This document shows, piece after piece, positions 7,991-17,235 of a stretch of 64,000 nucleotides of DNA. A program made the position numbers and the translations under genes. The DNA is from Palleronia marisminoris (GTDB lineage Bacteria; Pseudomonadota; Alphaproteobacteria; Rhodobacterales; Rhodobacteraceae): NCBI RefSeq assembly GCF_900172315.1, contig NZ_FWFV01000001.1:620001-684000 (forward strand), given 5' to 3'. Position 1 is the first letter of the stretch, and each line of letters begins with the position of its first letter. The notes beneath the pieces are model-generated. The model was given only the letters and a program-made list of their open reading frames with translations, made no database searches and was not told the DNA's origin.

Positions 7991-9586
7991 ATGGAGTATT
8001 TCCGGCTCGTCATACTCGGGCTGATCGCGATCGTCGCGGCGATCGCCGCGGACTGGGGGCGCGACCTTGCCTATTCGGTCCACGCCGTGATCATCATGCT
8101 GGTCGCCGGCGGGGTCTTCCTGTGGGAGCTTCGCCGCGTCGACGAGCCGCGTCTCGCGCATGACGCAAATGCCTACATGGACGGGCCGATCCGCGCGGGC
8201 GTCATCGCCACCGCGTTCTGGGGCGTCACCGGGTTCCTCGTCGGCGTGTTCATCGCCTTCCAGCTTGCCTTCCCGGTCCTCAACTTCGACTGGTCCGAAG
8301 GCTTCGCCAATTTCGGCCGCCTGCGTCCGCTGCATACCAGCGCGGTGATCTTCGCATTCGGCGGCAACGCCCTGATCGCGACCTCGTTCTACGTGGTCCA
8401 GCGGACCAGCGCCGCGCGGCTCTGGGGCGGGAACGCGGCCTGGTTCGTGTTCTGGGGCTACCAGCTCTTCATCGTGCTGGCCGCCACCGGCTACCTGCTG
8501 GGTGCCACCCAATCCAAGGAATACGCCGAGCCCGAGTGGTACGTGGACATCTGGCTGACCATCGTCTGGCTGGTCTACCTCGCCGTCTACCTCGGCACGA
8601 TCATCAACCGGCGCGAGCGGCATATCTACGTCGCCAACTGGTTCTTCCTCGCCTTCATCGTGACCGTCGCAATGCTGCACGTGGTCAACAACATCTCGAT
8701 CCCTGTCAGCATCTGGGGCAGCAAGTCCGTGCAGGTCTTCGCCGGTGTGCAGGATGCGATGACCCAGTGGTGGTACGGCCACAACGCCGTCGGCTTCTTC
8801 CTGACGGCCGGGTTCCTGGGGATGATGTATTACTTCGTCCCCAAGCAGGCCGGGCGGCCGATCTACAGCTACAAGCTGTCGATCATCCACTTCTGGGCGC
8901 TGATCTTCCTCTATATCTGGGCCGGTCCGCACCACCTGCACTACACCGCCCTGCCCGACTGGGCCGCGACGCTGGGGATGGTGTTCTCGGTCATGCTGTG
9001 GATGCCCAGCTGGGGCGGCATGATCAACGGCCTGATGACGCTGGAAGGTGCCTGGGACAAGATCCGAACCGACCCGATCATCCGGATGTTCGTGGCCAGC
9101 CTCGCCTTTTACGGCATGTCGACCTTTGAAGGCCCGATGATGTCGATCCGCGCGGTCAACTCGCTGAGCCACTACACCGACTGGACCATCGGGCACGTGC
9201 ATTCCGGCGCGCTTGGCTGGAACGGGCTGATCACCTTCGGCTGCCTTTACTACCTGACGCCGAAGCTCTGGGGGCGGCAGCAGATGTATTCGATGGGGGC
9301 GATCAACGCGCACTTCTGGCTCGCGACGATCGGCATCGTCTTCTACGCGGCCTCGATGTGGGTGACCGGCATCATGGAGGGCCTGATGTGGCGCGAGGTC
9401 GATGCCAACGGCTTCCTCGTCAACTCCTTCGCTGACACCGTCGCCGCCAAGTTCCCGATGTACGTGATCCGCGGTCTCGGTGGTGTCCTCTACCTCGCCG
9501 GTGCGCTCGTCATGGTCTGGAACATGTGGATGACCATCCGCAGCCCTCAGGCCCGCGCCGCCACCGCCCTCGTACCCGCGGAGTGA
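7991..9586 (+). CDS. ccoN: cbb3-type cytochrome c oxidase subunit I
   Basis: The 531-residue catalytic subunit of the high-affinity cbb3 oxidase, an integral membrane haem-copper protein that reduces oxygen at low tension and pumps protons. About twelve hydrophobic helices are visible. Haem- and copper-ligand motifs are in place: [27 protein letters not shown] and the pair [11 protein letters not shown]. The ATG at 7991 follows AGGAG. It is the first gene of ccoNOQP, preceded by two FNR boxes and divergent from uspA. The next gene begins 4 bp after its stop. Confidence 0.97.
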   Translation: MEYFRLVILGLIAIVAAIAADWGRDLAYSVHAVIIMLVAGGVFLWELRRVDEPRLAHDANAYMDGPIRAGVIATAFWGVTGFLVGVFIAFQLAFPVLNFDWSEGFANFGRLRPLHTSAVIFAFGGNALIATSFYVVQRTSAARLWGGNAAWFVFWGYQLFIVLAATGYLLGATQSKEYAEPEWYVDIWLTIVWLVYLAVYLGTIINRRERHIYVANWFFLAFIVTVAMLHVVNNISIPVSIWGSKSVQVFAGVQDAMTQWWYGHNAVGFFLTAGFLGMMYYFVPKQAGRPIYSYKLSIIHFWALIFLYIWAGPHHLHYTALPDWAATLGMVFSVMLWMPSWGGMINGLMTLEGAWDKIRTDPIIRMFVASLAFYGMSTFEGPMMSIRAVNSLSHYTDWTIGHVHSGALGWNGLITFGCLYYLTPKLWGRQQMYSMGAINAHFWLATIGIVFYAASMWVTGIMEGLMWREVDANGFLVNSFADTVAAKFPMYVIRGLGGVLYLAGALVMVWNMWMTIRSPQARAATALVPAE

Positions 9587-9590
9587 TCCC

Positions 9591-10412
9591 ATGACCAAAG
9601 ACAACGACCAGATCCCCGCGCCCGAGGACGATCCCAAGGTCACCCAACCGGGTGACGGCGGGATCCCGAACGAGCTTCCTCACCATTCGAAGTTCCTCGA
9701 CAAGCACGCGATCCTGGAAAAGAACGCCACGCTTCTGCTGGTCTGCTCGTTCCTGGTGGTCACCATCGGCGGCATCGTCGAGATCGCGCCGCTGTTCTGG
9801 CTGGAAAACACGATCGAAGAGGTCGAGGGCGTGCGCCCCTACTCGCCGCTCGAACTGGCGGGGCGCGACATCTACATCCGCGAGGGCTGCTATGTCTGCC
9901 ACAGCCAGATGATCCGACCCATGCGGGACGAGGTCGAGCGCTACGGCCACTATTCCCTCGCGGCCGAGTCGATGTATGACCACCCGCACCAGTGGGGGTC
10001 CAAGCGCACCGGGCCCGACCTCGCGCGCGTCGGCGGGCGGTATTCGGACGAATGGCACGTCGATCACTTCGCCGATCCGCAGACGGTCGTCCCCGAAAGC
10101 GTCATGCCCAAATACGACTACCTCGCGCGCACCCGGATCGACGGCGCGCATATCGACGAACTTCTGGAAACCCACGCCTTCGTCGGCGTCCCTTACACCG
10201 ACGAGATGATCGCCGCCGCCAAAGCCGATTTCCGCGTGCAGGTCGACCCGTTCGGCGACATCGACGGACTGCTCGAGCGCTACCCCGGCGCGCAGGTCCG
10301 CAATTTCGACGGCAACGAGGACCTAACCGAGATGGATGCGCTGATCGCGTATCTGCAGATGCTCGGCACGCTGGTCGATTTCTCGACCTTCACCGCAGAC
10401 GCGACCCGCTGA
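9591..10412 (+). CDS. ccoO: cbb3 oxidase subunit II, monohaem cytochrome c
   Basis: A 273-residue membrane-anchored cytochrome c. A hydrophilic N-terminal stretch of about 45 residues precedes one transmembrane helix (about 47-70). The single haem c site is C100-x2-C103-H104 ([11 protein letters not shown]). A Met-rich segment after it (around SMYD and SVMPKYDYL) supplies the distal ligand. It passes electrons from CcoP to the CcoN active site. The N-terminal extension is longer than in many CcoO proteins. It lies 4 bp after ccoN and 12 bp before ccoQ. Confidence 0.96.
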   Translation: MTKDNDQIPAPEDDPKVTQPGDGGIPNELPHHSKFLDKHAILEKNATLLLVCSFLVVTIGGIVEIAPLFWLENTIEEVEGVRPYSPLELAGRDIYIREGCYVCHSQMIRPMRDEVERYGHYSLAAESMYDHPHQWGSKRTGPDLARVGGRYSDEWHVDHFADPQTVVPESVMPKYDYLARTRIDGAHIDELLETHAFVGVPYTDEMIAAAKADFRVQVDPFGDIDGLLERYPGAQVRNFDGNEDLTEMDALIAYLQMLGTLVDFSTFTADATR

Positions 10413-10424
10413 GGAGGGATCAAC

Positions 10425-10658
10425 ATGCACGACACCTACACCCTTCTGCGCGCCTTCGCCGATAGCTGGATGCTGCTGGCGCTGACCCTGTTCTTCGGCG
10501 GCGTGATCTTCTGGGCCTACCGCCCCGGCTCGCGCGCGATCCACGACGACGCCGCCCGCGCGATCTTCCGCGAGGAACCAGACCCCGTGCGCGTGGCGGG
10601 CTGCGCCAACAACTGCCCCGACTGCACCTGCGCCACCCTGCTGGAGGCCTCGAAATGA
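10425..10658 (+). CDS. ccoQ: cbb3 oxidase subunit CcoQ with Cys-rich tail
   Basis: A 77-residue protein with one transmembrane helix (about 14-33) followed by WAYRPGSRA, the usual CcoQ/FixQ pattern. CcoQ stabilises the assembled oxidase and in Rhodobacter also influences signalling. The tail is unusual: residues about 60-70 read GCANNCPDCTC, four Cys in the pattern C-x3-C-x2-C-x-C, which could bind a metal or a cluster. The last 4 bp overlap the ccoP start (ATGA). Confidence 0.9.
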   Translation: MHDTYTLLRAFADSWMLLALTLFFGGVIFWAYRPGSRAIHDDAARAIFREEPDPVRVAGCANNCPDCTCATLLEASK

Positions 10659-11620
10659 GCGACAACAAACGCCGCGTCGACCCTGTCACCGGCACCGAGA
10701 CGACGGGCCATTCCTGGGACGGCATCGAGGAACTGAACAACCCGCTGCCGCGCTGGTGGCTCTGGACCTTCTACGGCACCGTCGTTTTCTCGGTGATCTA
10801 CGTGGTCCTCTACCCGGCGATCCCGCTTCTCAACTCTGCCACCGGGGGCGCCCTTGGCTGGTCCACCCGCGGAGACGTCGCCGCCGCCATCGCCGAGGTC
10901 GACGCGAGCCAGGCCGACATGCGCGCCTCGCTGGTTGAAACCGACCTCGCTGCCATCGACAAGAACGAGGCCCTCTTCAGCTTCGCGACCAACGCGGGCG
11001 GCGCGATCTTCCGCACCAACTGCTCGCAATGCCACGGTTCGGGGGCCGCGGGGGCGCTTGGCTATCCGAACCTGCTGGACGACGAATGGCTCTGGGGCGG
11101 CACGATCGAGGACATCGCCTTCACCATCCGCCACGGCATCCGCAACGAGGTCGATCCCGACGCCCGCTACAGCCAGATGCCCGCGTTCGGCGACATGCTC
11201 GAGGACGACCAGATCGCCACCCTCGTCACCCATGTCCAGTCCCTGCCCGGTGGCGCCGATCCGCTCTCCGGTCCGGGGGGCGAGCTTTTCGAAATGAACT
11301 GCGCCGCCTGCCACGGCGCCAACGCCAAGGGCGACCGGACGCTGGGCGCGCCGAACCTGACTGACGCGATCTGGCTCTACGGCTCTTCGGACGAGCAACT
11401 GACCGAGGTCATCTCGCGCGGCCCCTTCGGCGTGATGCCCCCCTGGGGCGGGCGCCTGTCCGAGGCCGAGGTTCGCGCGGTCGCCACATATGTCCACGGG
11501 CTCGGCGGCGGCGAACCGCAGGTCGGCGAGAACACCATCCCAGAGGGCGCAGGCGCGACCGACGCCGCCCCTTCCGACCCCGACGAGGGGCCGTTCGAAG
11601 AGGACGCACCGCAAGAGTAA
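10655..11620 (+). CDS. ccoP: cbb3 oxidase subunit III, dihaem cytochrome c
   Basis: A 321-residue dihaem cytochrome c anchored by a single N-terminal transmembrane helix (about 33-55), preceded by the GHSWDGIEELNNPLPRWW-type motif typical of CcoP. Haem c sites are C123-x2-C126-H127 and C216-x2-C219-H220. It receives electrons from soluble or membrane cytochrome c and passes them to CcoO. The C-terminal 35 residues are acidic and Pro/Asp/Glu-rich and extend past the usual end. The gene ends the ccoNOQP operon, and an inverted repeat follows about 40 bp later. Confidence 0.96.
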   Translation: MSDNKRRVDPVTGTETTGHSWDGIEELNNPLPRWWLWTFYGTVVFSVIYVVLYPAIPLLNSATGGALGWSTRGDVAAAIAEVDASQADMRASLVETDLAAIDKNEALFSFATNAGGAIFRTNCSQCHGSGAAGALGYPNLLDDEWLWGGTIEDIAFTIRHGIRNEVDPDARYSQMPAFGDMLEDDQIATLVTHVQSLPGGADPLSGPGGELFEMNCAACHGANAKGDRTLGAPNLTDAIWLYGSSDEQLTEVISRGPFGVMPPWGGRLSEAEVRAVATYVHGLGGGEPQVGENTIPEGAGATDAAPSDPDEGPFEEDAPQE

Positions 11621-11662
11621 GGCCGGCCGCAACCCTGTTCGCGCATGAGCGGACGGCCTGCA

Positions 11663-11691
11663 GGGGCGGCGTCAGGGAGGGACGCCGCCCC
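11663..11691. terminator. terminator hairpin after ccoP
   Basis: A perfect 11-bp inverted repeat (GGGGCGGCGTC / GACGCCGCCCC) with a 7-base loop sits between the convergent ccoP and acetyltransferase genes. There is no T tract, but the very stable stem placed between converging genes fits a bidirectional terminator in GC-rich DNA. Confidence 0.7.
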
Positions 11692-11695
11692 ACCC

Positions 11696-12141
11696 TCATT
11701 CCAGCCCCTTCTCGTAGAACACCCGGTCGAACCCGTCGTCCATTCGGCGCGCGACCTCCACGTATCCCAGCCGGGGCCAGATCCGCAGGTTCGCCACCAT
11801 CTTCGCATTGGTATAAAGCGCGGCGACGGTGCAGCCGCGCCGCCGTCCGTCGGCCTCGCACTGCGCGACCAGCGCCCGCCCTATGCCCCGTCCCGCGGTC
11901 TCCGGCGATACCGCACCGTCTCGAGCAGCACGCGCGCACCCTCGACCCGGCTTACCGCGAACCCGTCGATCCCGGGCGAGCTGGCCAGGATCACCTCGCC
12001 CCGCGCGACCGCCCCGGCGTAATCGGCATCCATCGGCGCCGGGCGTCGGCCGATTTCCGGCACATGCACCTCGAACGCCCGCTCCGCGATCCCGCGCACC
12101 TCTGCCACGTCCCGCCCCACCGCCTTTCGCAGCGCCACCAT
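11696..12141 (-). pseudogene. GNAT acetyltransferase broken by a frameshift
   Basis: Two overlapping frames together make one GNAT N-acetyltransferase of about 148 residues. The N-terminal part starts at the ATG at 12141 (MVALRKAVGRDVAEVRGIAE) and runs to ARVLLETV. The C-terminal part is in a different frame: AVSPETAGRGIGRALVAQC, the acetyl-CoA loop, through RLGYVEVARRM to the stop at 11696. Adding one G near 11915 (GTGCGG to GTGGCGG on the coding strand) joins them exactly. As given, translation stops at 11881 before the acetyl-CoA site, so the product would be inactive. It is either a recent pseudogene or a one-base sequence error. The substrate is unknown. It lies convergent with ccoP and divergent from ccoG. 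Confidence 0.8.
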
Positions 12142-12178
12142 CGCCCCACTCCCGAATGTCGATCACGCCTTGGTGCGA

Positions 12179-12192
12179 TTGATCCACGTCAA
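12179..12192. promoter_or_regulatory. FNR box upstream of ccoG
   Basis: TTGATCCACGTCAA lies 53 bp before the ccoG start, with the same half sites as the two ccoN boxes. It fits FnrL activation of ccoGHIS from its own promoter. The broken acetyltransferase gene starts 37 bp away on the other side. Confidence 0.84.
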
Positions 12193-12245
12193 GGATCGCA
12201 CCGTCCCCTCGTGACAGAAGGTACGCGCGAACAGGAAAGTCTCCC

Positions 12246-13766
12246 ATGGCCGAACCCACATCCACCCTCTATGCCGCGCGCGAACCGATCTTCCCGCGCC
12301 GCGTGTCGGGCTTCTTCCGCCGCATGAAGTGGTGGATCATGGCTGCGACGCTGGCGATCTACTACCTGACTCCGTGGCTGCGCTGGGACCGGGGCCCGAA
12401 CCTGCCCGACCAGGCGGTGCTGATCGACCTCGCGAACCGCCGCTTCTACTTCTTCTGGATCGAGATCTGGCCCCACGAATTCTACTTCGTCGCGGGCCTT
12501 CTGGTCATGGCGGGGCTCGGCCTGTTTCTCTTTACCGCAGCACTTGGCCGGGTCTGGTGCGGCTATGCCTGCCCGCAGACCGTCTGGACCGACCTCTTCC
12601 TTGTCGTCGAACGCTGGGTGCAGGGCGACCGCAACGCCCGCCTGCGCCTGCACCAGCAACCGTGGAGCCTTCGCAAGGTCCGCCTGAAAAGCACCACCTG
12701 GGCGCTGTGGCTCGTCATCGCGGTGGCGACGGGGGGCGCGTGGGTCTTCTATTTCGCCGACGCCCCCACGCTGCTGCGCGACCTCGTGACCCTGGACGCG
12801 CCGGGCGTGGCCTACATGACCATCGCCATCCTGACCGCCACGACCTTCACCTTCGGCGGCTTCATGCGCGAGCAGATCTGCATCTACATGTGCCCCTGGC
12901 CCCGCATCCAGGGCGCGATGATGGACGACGACACCCTGACCGTCGCCTATCGCGACTGGCGGGGCGAGCCGCGCGGCAAGGGCCTGCGCCGCCGCGAGGC
13001 CGCCGCCGACCTGCGCGTGACCGGCCCGCAGATCGGCGGCCGCTCGCCCATGATCCCGATGCCGGGCGTACGCGACACGAAGCACGCGGCCCCCCTCGAC
13101 GGTCCGGGCGATTGCATCGACTGCAATGCCTGCGTGAACGTCTGCCCGATGGGCATCGACATCCGCGACGGCCAGCAGATGGCCTGCATCACCTGCGCGC
13201 TCTGCATCGATGCCTGCGACCAGGTGATGGGCAAGATCGGCCGTCCGCGCGGGCTGATCGACTACGTGGCGCTGTCCGACGCCCCGCGCGAGGCCGCGGG
13301 CGGCGCTCCCAAACCCGCATGGCGGCACGTCGTGCGCCCGCGCAACATCGCCTATTTCGCGGTCTGGGCGGCGATCGGCCTTGGTCTCATCTTCGCCCTG
13401 TTCATCCGCCCCGACATCGAGATGACGGTCGCCCCGATCCGCAACCCCACCTTCGTCACCCTCGCCGATGGCAGCATCCGCAACGCCTACGACGTGCGCC
13501 TGCGCAACAAGCACGGCGAGGCGCGGCCCTTCCTGCTGGCCCCCGGCGCGACCACCGAGGCGACCCTCACCATCGAGAACCGCGCCGACAACATCGTCGA
13601 GGTCCCCGCAGACGCGCAGGAGCGGGTGCGCGTCTACCTCACCGCCCCGCCGGGGTCGGATCTCGCCGGTGACGAACGCACCGATATCCGCCTTTGGGTC
13701 GAGGACACGGCCAGCGGCGAACGCGCCCATGTAGACACCTCCTTCAACGGAAGGGACAACGAATGA
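12246..13766 (+). CDS. ccoG: cbb3 oxidase accessory ferredoxin-like protein CcoG/RdxA
   Basis: A 506-residue polyferredoxin of the FixG/RdxA family, a membrane cupric reductase that supplies Cu(I) for cbb3 oxidase assembly. Several transmembrane helices occupy the first third (two near residues 35 and 85, then two more around 155 and 195). Membrane motifs GRVWCGYACPQTVW and CIYMCPWPRIQG are followed by two ferredoxin-type cluster sites, CIDCNACVNVCPMGID and CITCALCIDACDQVMG. A further helix at about 370-390 leads to a periplasmic Ig-like C-terminal domain. It is preceded by an FNR box and overlaps ccoH by 4 bp. Confidence 0.95.
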   Translation: MAEPTSTLYAAREPIFPRRVSGFFRRMKWWIMAATLAIYYLTPWLRWDRGPNLPDQAVLIDLANRRFYFFWIEIWPHEFYFVAGLLVMAGLGLFLFTAALGRVWCGYACPQTVWTDLFLVVERWVQGDRNARLRLHQQPWSLRKVRLKSTTWALWLVIAVATGGAWVFYFADAPTLLRDLVTLDAPGVAYMTIAILTATTFTFGGFMREQICIYMCPWPRIQGAMMDDDTLTVAYRDWRGEPRGKGLRRREAAADLRVTGPQIGGRSPMIPMPGVRDTKHAAPLDGPGDCIDCNACVNVCPMGIDIRDGQQMACITCALCIDACDQVMGKIGRPRGLIDYVALSDAPREAAGGAPKPAWRHVVRPRNIAYFAVWAAIGLGLIFALFIRPDIEMTVAPIRNPTFVTLADGSIRNAYDVRLRNKHGEARPFLLAPGATTEATLTIENRADNIVEVPADAQERVRVYLTAPPGSDLAGDERTDIRLWVEDTASGERAHVDTSFNGRDNE

Positions 13767-14203
13767 CCGAACTTTCCGGACGCCACGTCGCCGCGATGTT
13801 CATCGGCGGCTTCGGCATCATCATCGCGGTGAACGTCACGCTGGCCACCAACGCCGTGCGGACCTTCCCGGGCCTCGAGACCGCCAATTCCTACGTCTCC
13901 AGCCAGTCCTTCGATGCCCGCCGCGCGGCGCAAGAGGCGCTCGGCTGGCAGGTCGAGGCGACCTATGCCGACGGCACCCTGCACGTCGCCATCCTCGACC
14001 GCAGCGGCGCCCCCGCCACCATCGAAGGCGTCGCCGCCCATATCGGCCGCCCGACCGAGGCACGCGACGACCTGAACCTCGACCTGACCGCGGGCGCGAT
14101 CCCGCTGGACCTCGCCCCCGGCATCTGGCGGCTGGACCTGTCGGGCAGCGCGCCCGACGGCACCCTGTTCGAGAAGGCCGTCGAATTCCGGGTCGCGCAA
14201 TGA
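13763..14203 (+). CDS. ccoH: cbb3 oxidase assembly protein CcoH/FixH
   Basis: 146 residues from the ATG at 13763, which overlaps the ccoG stop as ATGA. One N-terminal transmembrane helix (about 9-28) is followed by the family hallmark NSYVSSQSFDARRAAQEALGW and a periplasmic beta-sandwich domain. FixH/CcoH proteins associate with assembling cbb3 oxidase and are needed for stable complex formation. The operon order ccoGHIS is the standard one. Confidence 0.93.
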   Translation: MTELSGRHVAAMFIGGFGIIIAVNVTLATNAVRTFPGLETANSYVSSQSFDARRAAQEALGWQVEATYADGTLHVAILDRSGAPATIEGVAAHIGRPTEARDDLNLDLTAGAIPLDLAPGIWRLDLSGSAPDGTLFEKAVEFRVAQ

Positions 14204-16341
14204 CCGCCGCCTGCCCCGCCTGCGCGACGGCCCCCTTCCCCGAACGGTCGACCCCGGCCGAGCCGAGCCACGTCCTGCACCTGCCCGACATCCACTGCGC
14301 GCTCTGCATCGCGTCGGTGGAATCCACCCTCAACGCCCTGCCCCATGTGCAGGCGTCCCGCGTCAACCTGACCCGCAAGCGCGTCTTCGTCACCGCCCCC
14401 GGCGCGACCGTCGCCTCCCTGATCGAGGCGCTGGCCAAGGCCGGCCACCGCGCCGAGCGGCTCGATACCGGCCGCCTCGGCCCCGAGGACACGACGAGGC
14501 GCGAGCTGCTGACCCGGATCGGCGTGGCGGGTTTCGCCATGATGAACGTCATGCTCCTGTCCGTCGCGGTCTGGAGCGGCGCGACCGGCGTGACGGGCCA
14601 GGTCTTTCACCTCGTCTCCGCGGCAATCGCCATTCCGGCCGTGACCTATTCCGCGCAGCCCTTCTTCGCCTCGGCCTGGAGCGCGCTGTCGGCGCGGCGG
14701 CTGAACATGGACGTGCCGATCTCGCTGGCGATCATCCTTGCCTGTGCCGCCTCGATGGCGTCGGCCTTCGGCTTCAGCGACCGCGCCGGCTGGTTCGACG
14801 CGGCCCTTGCGCTGACCTTCTTCCTGCTGGTCGGACGCTACCTCGAACATGCCGGCCGCGCCGCCGCCCGGTCCGCCGCCGCGGACCTTGCCGCGCTCGA
14901 GGCGCCGCAGGCCGTGCGCCTCGATGGCGAACACGAGACCATCGTGGCCGCCGAGTCCCTCGCCCCCGGCGACCTGATCCGCATCCGCCCCGGCGACCGC
15001 ATGCCCGCCGACGGCACCATCATCGACGGCCGCAGCGACATGGACCGCTCGGCCCTGACCGGCGAAAGCCTGCCCGAAGCGGCCGGCATCGGCGACACGG
15101 TGACCAGCGGCGAGACCTGCCTGACTGGCCTCCTGACCGTGCGCGTCGACCGCGCCGGGCGCGACACCGCGCTGGCCCGCATGGCCGAACTTGTCGCCAC
15201 CGCCGAAAGCCAACGCACCCGCTATGCCGGCATCGCCGACCGCGCCGCCCGCATCTACGCGCCGCTGGTCCACGTGCTGGGGGCTGCGACGTTCCTCGGC
15301 TGGCTGGGGCTGACCGGGGACTTCTGGCGATCCCTCGACGTCGGCATCTCGGTCCTCGTCATCACCTGCCCCTGCGCGCTGGGGCTGGCGGTGCCGGCGG
15401 TGTCCACCGTCGCCACCGCCCGGCTGTTCCGGGGCGGCATCCTCGTGAAATCCGACACCGCGCTCGAGCGCCTGTCCGAGATCGACACCGTCGCCTTCGA
15501 CAAGACCGGCACCCTGACCACCGGCACCCCCGCCCTGGCCGAGCTGCCCGACGACCGCGCCCTCGCCATCGCGGCAGGGTTGGCGCAGGCGTCGAAGCAC
15601 CCGTTGTCGCGCGCCATCCTCGCCGCCGCCGAAGCCCGCGGCATCGCCCCCGCCACAATTGACGACACCGCCGAACGACCCGGCTACGGCGTCGAGGGGC
15701 TCCTGGACAACCGCCGCGTGCGGCTCGGCCGCGAGGGCTGGGCCGGCGAAAGCAGCGGCGACGCCTCGGCCTGGCTGTCGATCGAAGGCGAGCCGCCCGT
15801 ACCGTTTCGCACCCGCGAAACTCTCCGCCCCGAGGCGCAAGGCGCCATCGACACGCTCCACCGCACGGGCTACGCCACGGCGCTTCTGTCGGGCGACGGA
15901 GCGCAGGCCGTGTCCGAGATCGCCGCACGCACCGGCATCGACGCCGCCGAGGCCCGCCTGTCCCCCACGGACAAGGTCGACTGGCTCGACCGGCGCGCGG
16001 GCGAAGGCCGCCACGTCCTGATGGTCGGCGACGGGCTGAACGACACCGGCGGCCTGGCCTCGGCCCATGCCGGGATGTCTCCGGGGTCGGCGCTCGACGC
16101 CGCGCGCTCGGCCGCCGACGTCATCCTGCTGAGCGGCGGGCTCGACGGGGTGCCGCGCACCCTTGCCACCGCGCGCACGGCCATGGCGCGGATGCGCCAG
16201 AACATCGCGCTCGCCGCGCTTTACAACGTGGTGTCGGTGCCCTTGGCGATGGCCGGCTTCGCCACCCCCTTCGCCGCCGCGATCGCCATGTCGCTGTCGT
16301 CGATCACGGTGACGCTGAACGCCGTCAGGAGGTTTCGATGA
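14200..16341 (+). CDS. ccoI: copper-exporting P1B-type ATPase for cbb3 assembly
   Basis: A 713-residue P-type ATPase of the CcoI/FixI (CopA2) type that moves Cu+ to the periplasm for insertion into cbb3 oxidase. An extra Cys pair sits at the extreme N-terminus (C5-P-A-C8), followed by a heavy-metal domain with C33-x2-C36. The membrane Cu-binding motif CPC is in VLVITCPCALGLAVPAV. The phosphorylation site DKTGT has Asp at residue 434, and the actuator loop TGES and the hinge GDGLNDTGGL are present. It overlaps ccoH (ATGA) and ccoS (ATGA). Confidence 0.95.
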   Translation: MTAACPACATAPFPERSTPAEPSHVLHLPDIHCALCIASVESTLNALPHVQASRVNLTRKRVFVTAPGATVASLIEALAKAGHRAERLDTGRLGPEDTTRRELLTRIGVAGFAMMNVMLLSVAVWSGATGVTGQVFHLVSAAIAIPAVTYSAQPFFASAWSALSARRLNMDVPISLAIILACAASMASAFGFSDRAGWFDAALALTFFLLVGRYLEHAGRAAARSAAADLAALEAPQAVRLDGEHETIVAAESLAPGDLIRIRPGDRMPADGTIIDGRSDMDRSALTGESLPEAAGIGDTVTSGETCLTGLLTVRVDRAGRDTALARMAELVATAESQRTRYAGIADRAARIYAPLVHVLGAATFLGWLGLTGDFWRSLDVGISVLVITCPCALGLAVPAVSTVATARLFRGGILVKSDTALERLSEIDTVAFDKTGTLTTGTPALAELPDDRALAIAAGLAQASKHPLSRAILAAAEARGIAPATIDDTAERPGYGVEGLLDNRRVRLGREGWAGESSGDASAWLSIEGEPPVPFRTRETLRPEAQGAIDTLHRTGYATALLSGDGAQAVSEIAARTGIDAAEARLSPTDKVDWLDRRAGEGRHVLMVGDGLNDTGGLASAHAGMSPGSALDAARSAADVILLSGGLDGVPRTLATARTAMARMRQNIALAALYNVVSVPLAMAGFATPFAAAIAMSLSSITVTLNAVRRFR

Positions 16342-16502
16342 ACGTCCTCGCCTTCCTCATTCCCGTCTCGGTGACGCTGGGCCTCGTCGGCCTCGCCGCC
16401 TTCATCTGGAGCCTTCGGGCGGGCCAGTACGACGACCCCGACGGCGACCAGGCCCGCGCCCTCAGCGACCTGCATGACGAGGCCCCTGCCAAGCCCCGCT
16501 GA
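16338..16502 (+). CDS. ccoS: cbb3 oxidase maturation protein CcoS
   Basis: A 54-residue protein whose ATG overlaps the ccoI stop. It has one hydrophobic segment (about 3-25) ending in FIWSLRAGQYDDPDGD, the CcoS signature, followed by a short acidic tail. CcoS is required for cofactor insertion into cbb3 oxidase. It closes the ccoGHIS operon. Its stop abuts the stop of the convergent unknown gene with no bases between. Confidence 0.92.
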   Translation: MNVLAFLIPVSVTLGLVGLAAFIWSLRAGQYDDPDGDQARALSDLHDEAPAKPR

Positions 16503-17084
16503 TCAGGACGGGGCGGCGTAGAGAATCACGTTGTCCCCCCGGTGCCGCGGACCGGAGGTCAGGCCCTGCATCAGCGCATGAGCCGCCGAGGCGCACGCGC
16601 CGGACTGCATCAGGGTCTGCATCAGGCCGTCGCGGAAGGTCCGGACCGAAAGGCGGCCCTCCCACTCGGCCATGTCTCCGACCGCGTCGAGGCAGTTCTG
16701 CGCAAGCGCCGCGAAGATCTCGGCCTCGGCGGGGGTCGGGGTGAAGGCACGCTCCATCACGGCGCTGAGGATCTCTGCCACCGCCGCCCCCAACTCGAAC
16801 GAGAGGTTCTGGAACGCGGTTTCGTGGCGGATCAGGACGATCGAGCCATAAGGCACCGACACGCCGAGCTCTTCGGCAAGCACGTCACCGATGCCGACGC
16901 CCGCGACGACGACCGTGTCGTCCGCCAACGCCGCGGGTTGCGGAAATCTCGCGTCAATCCGGAAGAGTGCCACTTCGATGGGCAGGATGCGCGACAGAAG
17001 CGCGTCGAACGTCACCGCCTGCGTCGACCTTGCGACGCTCACCGCGCCAATCCAGACCGCAGCGACCGGAAAGCGATGTGCCAT
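16503..17084 (-). CDS. hypothetical protein, unknown function
   Basis: 193 residues from the ATG at 17084, chosen because GAGGGG lies 8-9 bp upstream; a Met six codons earlier lacks this. I do not recognise a family. The sequence looks like a soluble alpha/beta protein: hydrophobic strands near VAAVWIGAVSVA and TVVVAGVGIGDVLAEELG, then a helical C-terminal half from about 95 to 180. A few Cys are present but no metal or catalytic motif. It is convergent with ccoS with zero spacing. Amino-acid composition is balanced and unlike the Arg/Ser/Pro-rich antisense frames, which supports a real gene. Confidence 0.6.
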   Translation of the reverse strand: MAHRFPVAAVWIGAVSVARSTQAVTFDALLSRILPIEVALFRIDARFPQPAALADDTVVVAGVGIGDVLAEELGVSVPYGSIVLIRHETAFQNLSFELGAAVAEILSAVMERAFTPTPAEAEIFAALAQNCLDAVGDMAEWEGRLSVRTFRDGLMQTLMQSGACASAAHALMQGLTSGPRHRGDNVILYAAPS

Positions 17085-17235
17085 GCCGTCCCCCTCATCC
17101 ATGCGCCAGTCTTTCGGGCGCTCTCTGAAGAGAAACGCTGAGCGGATTACCGCCGATAGTCAACCAGCAGGAGAGTGATCGAAACAAGAGACGGGATCCG
17201 TGACCCTTTTGCGCGAGTCCGGACCGCCAGCAGCG

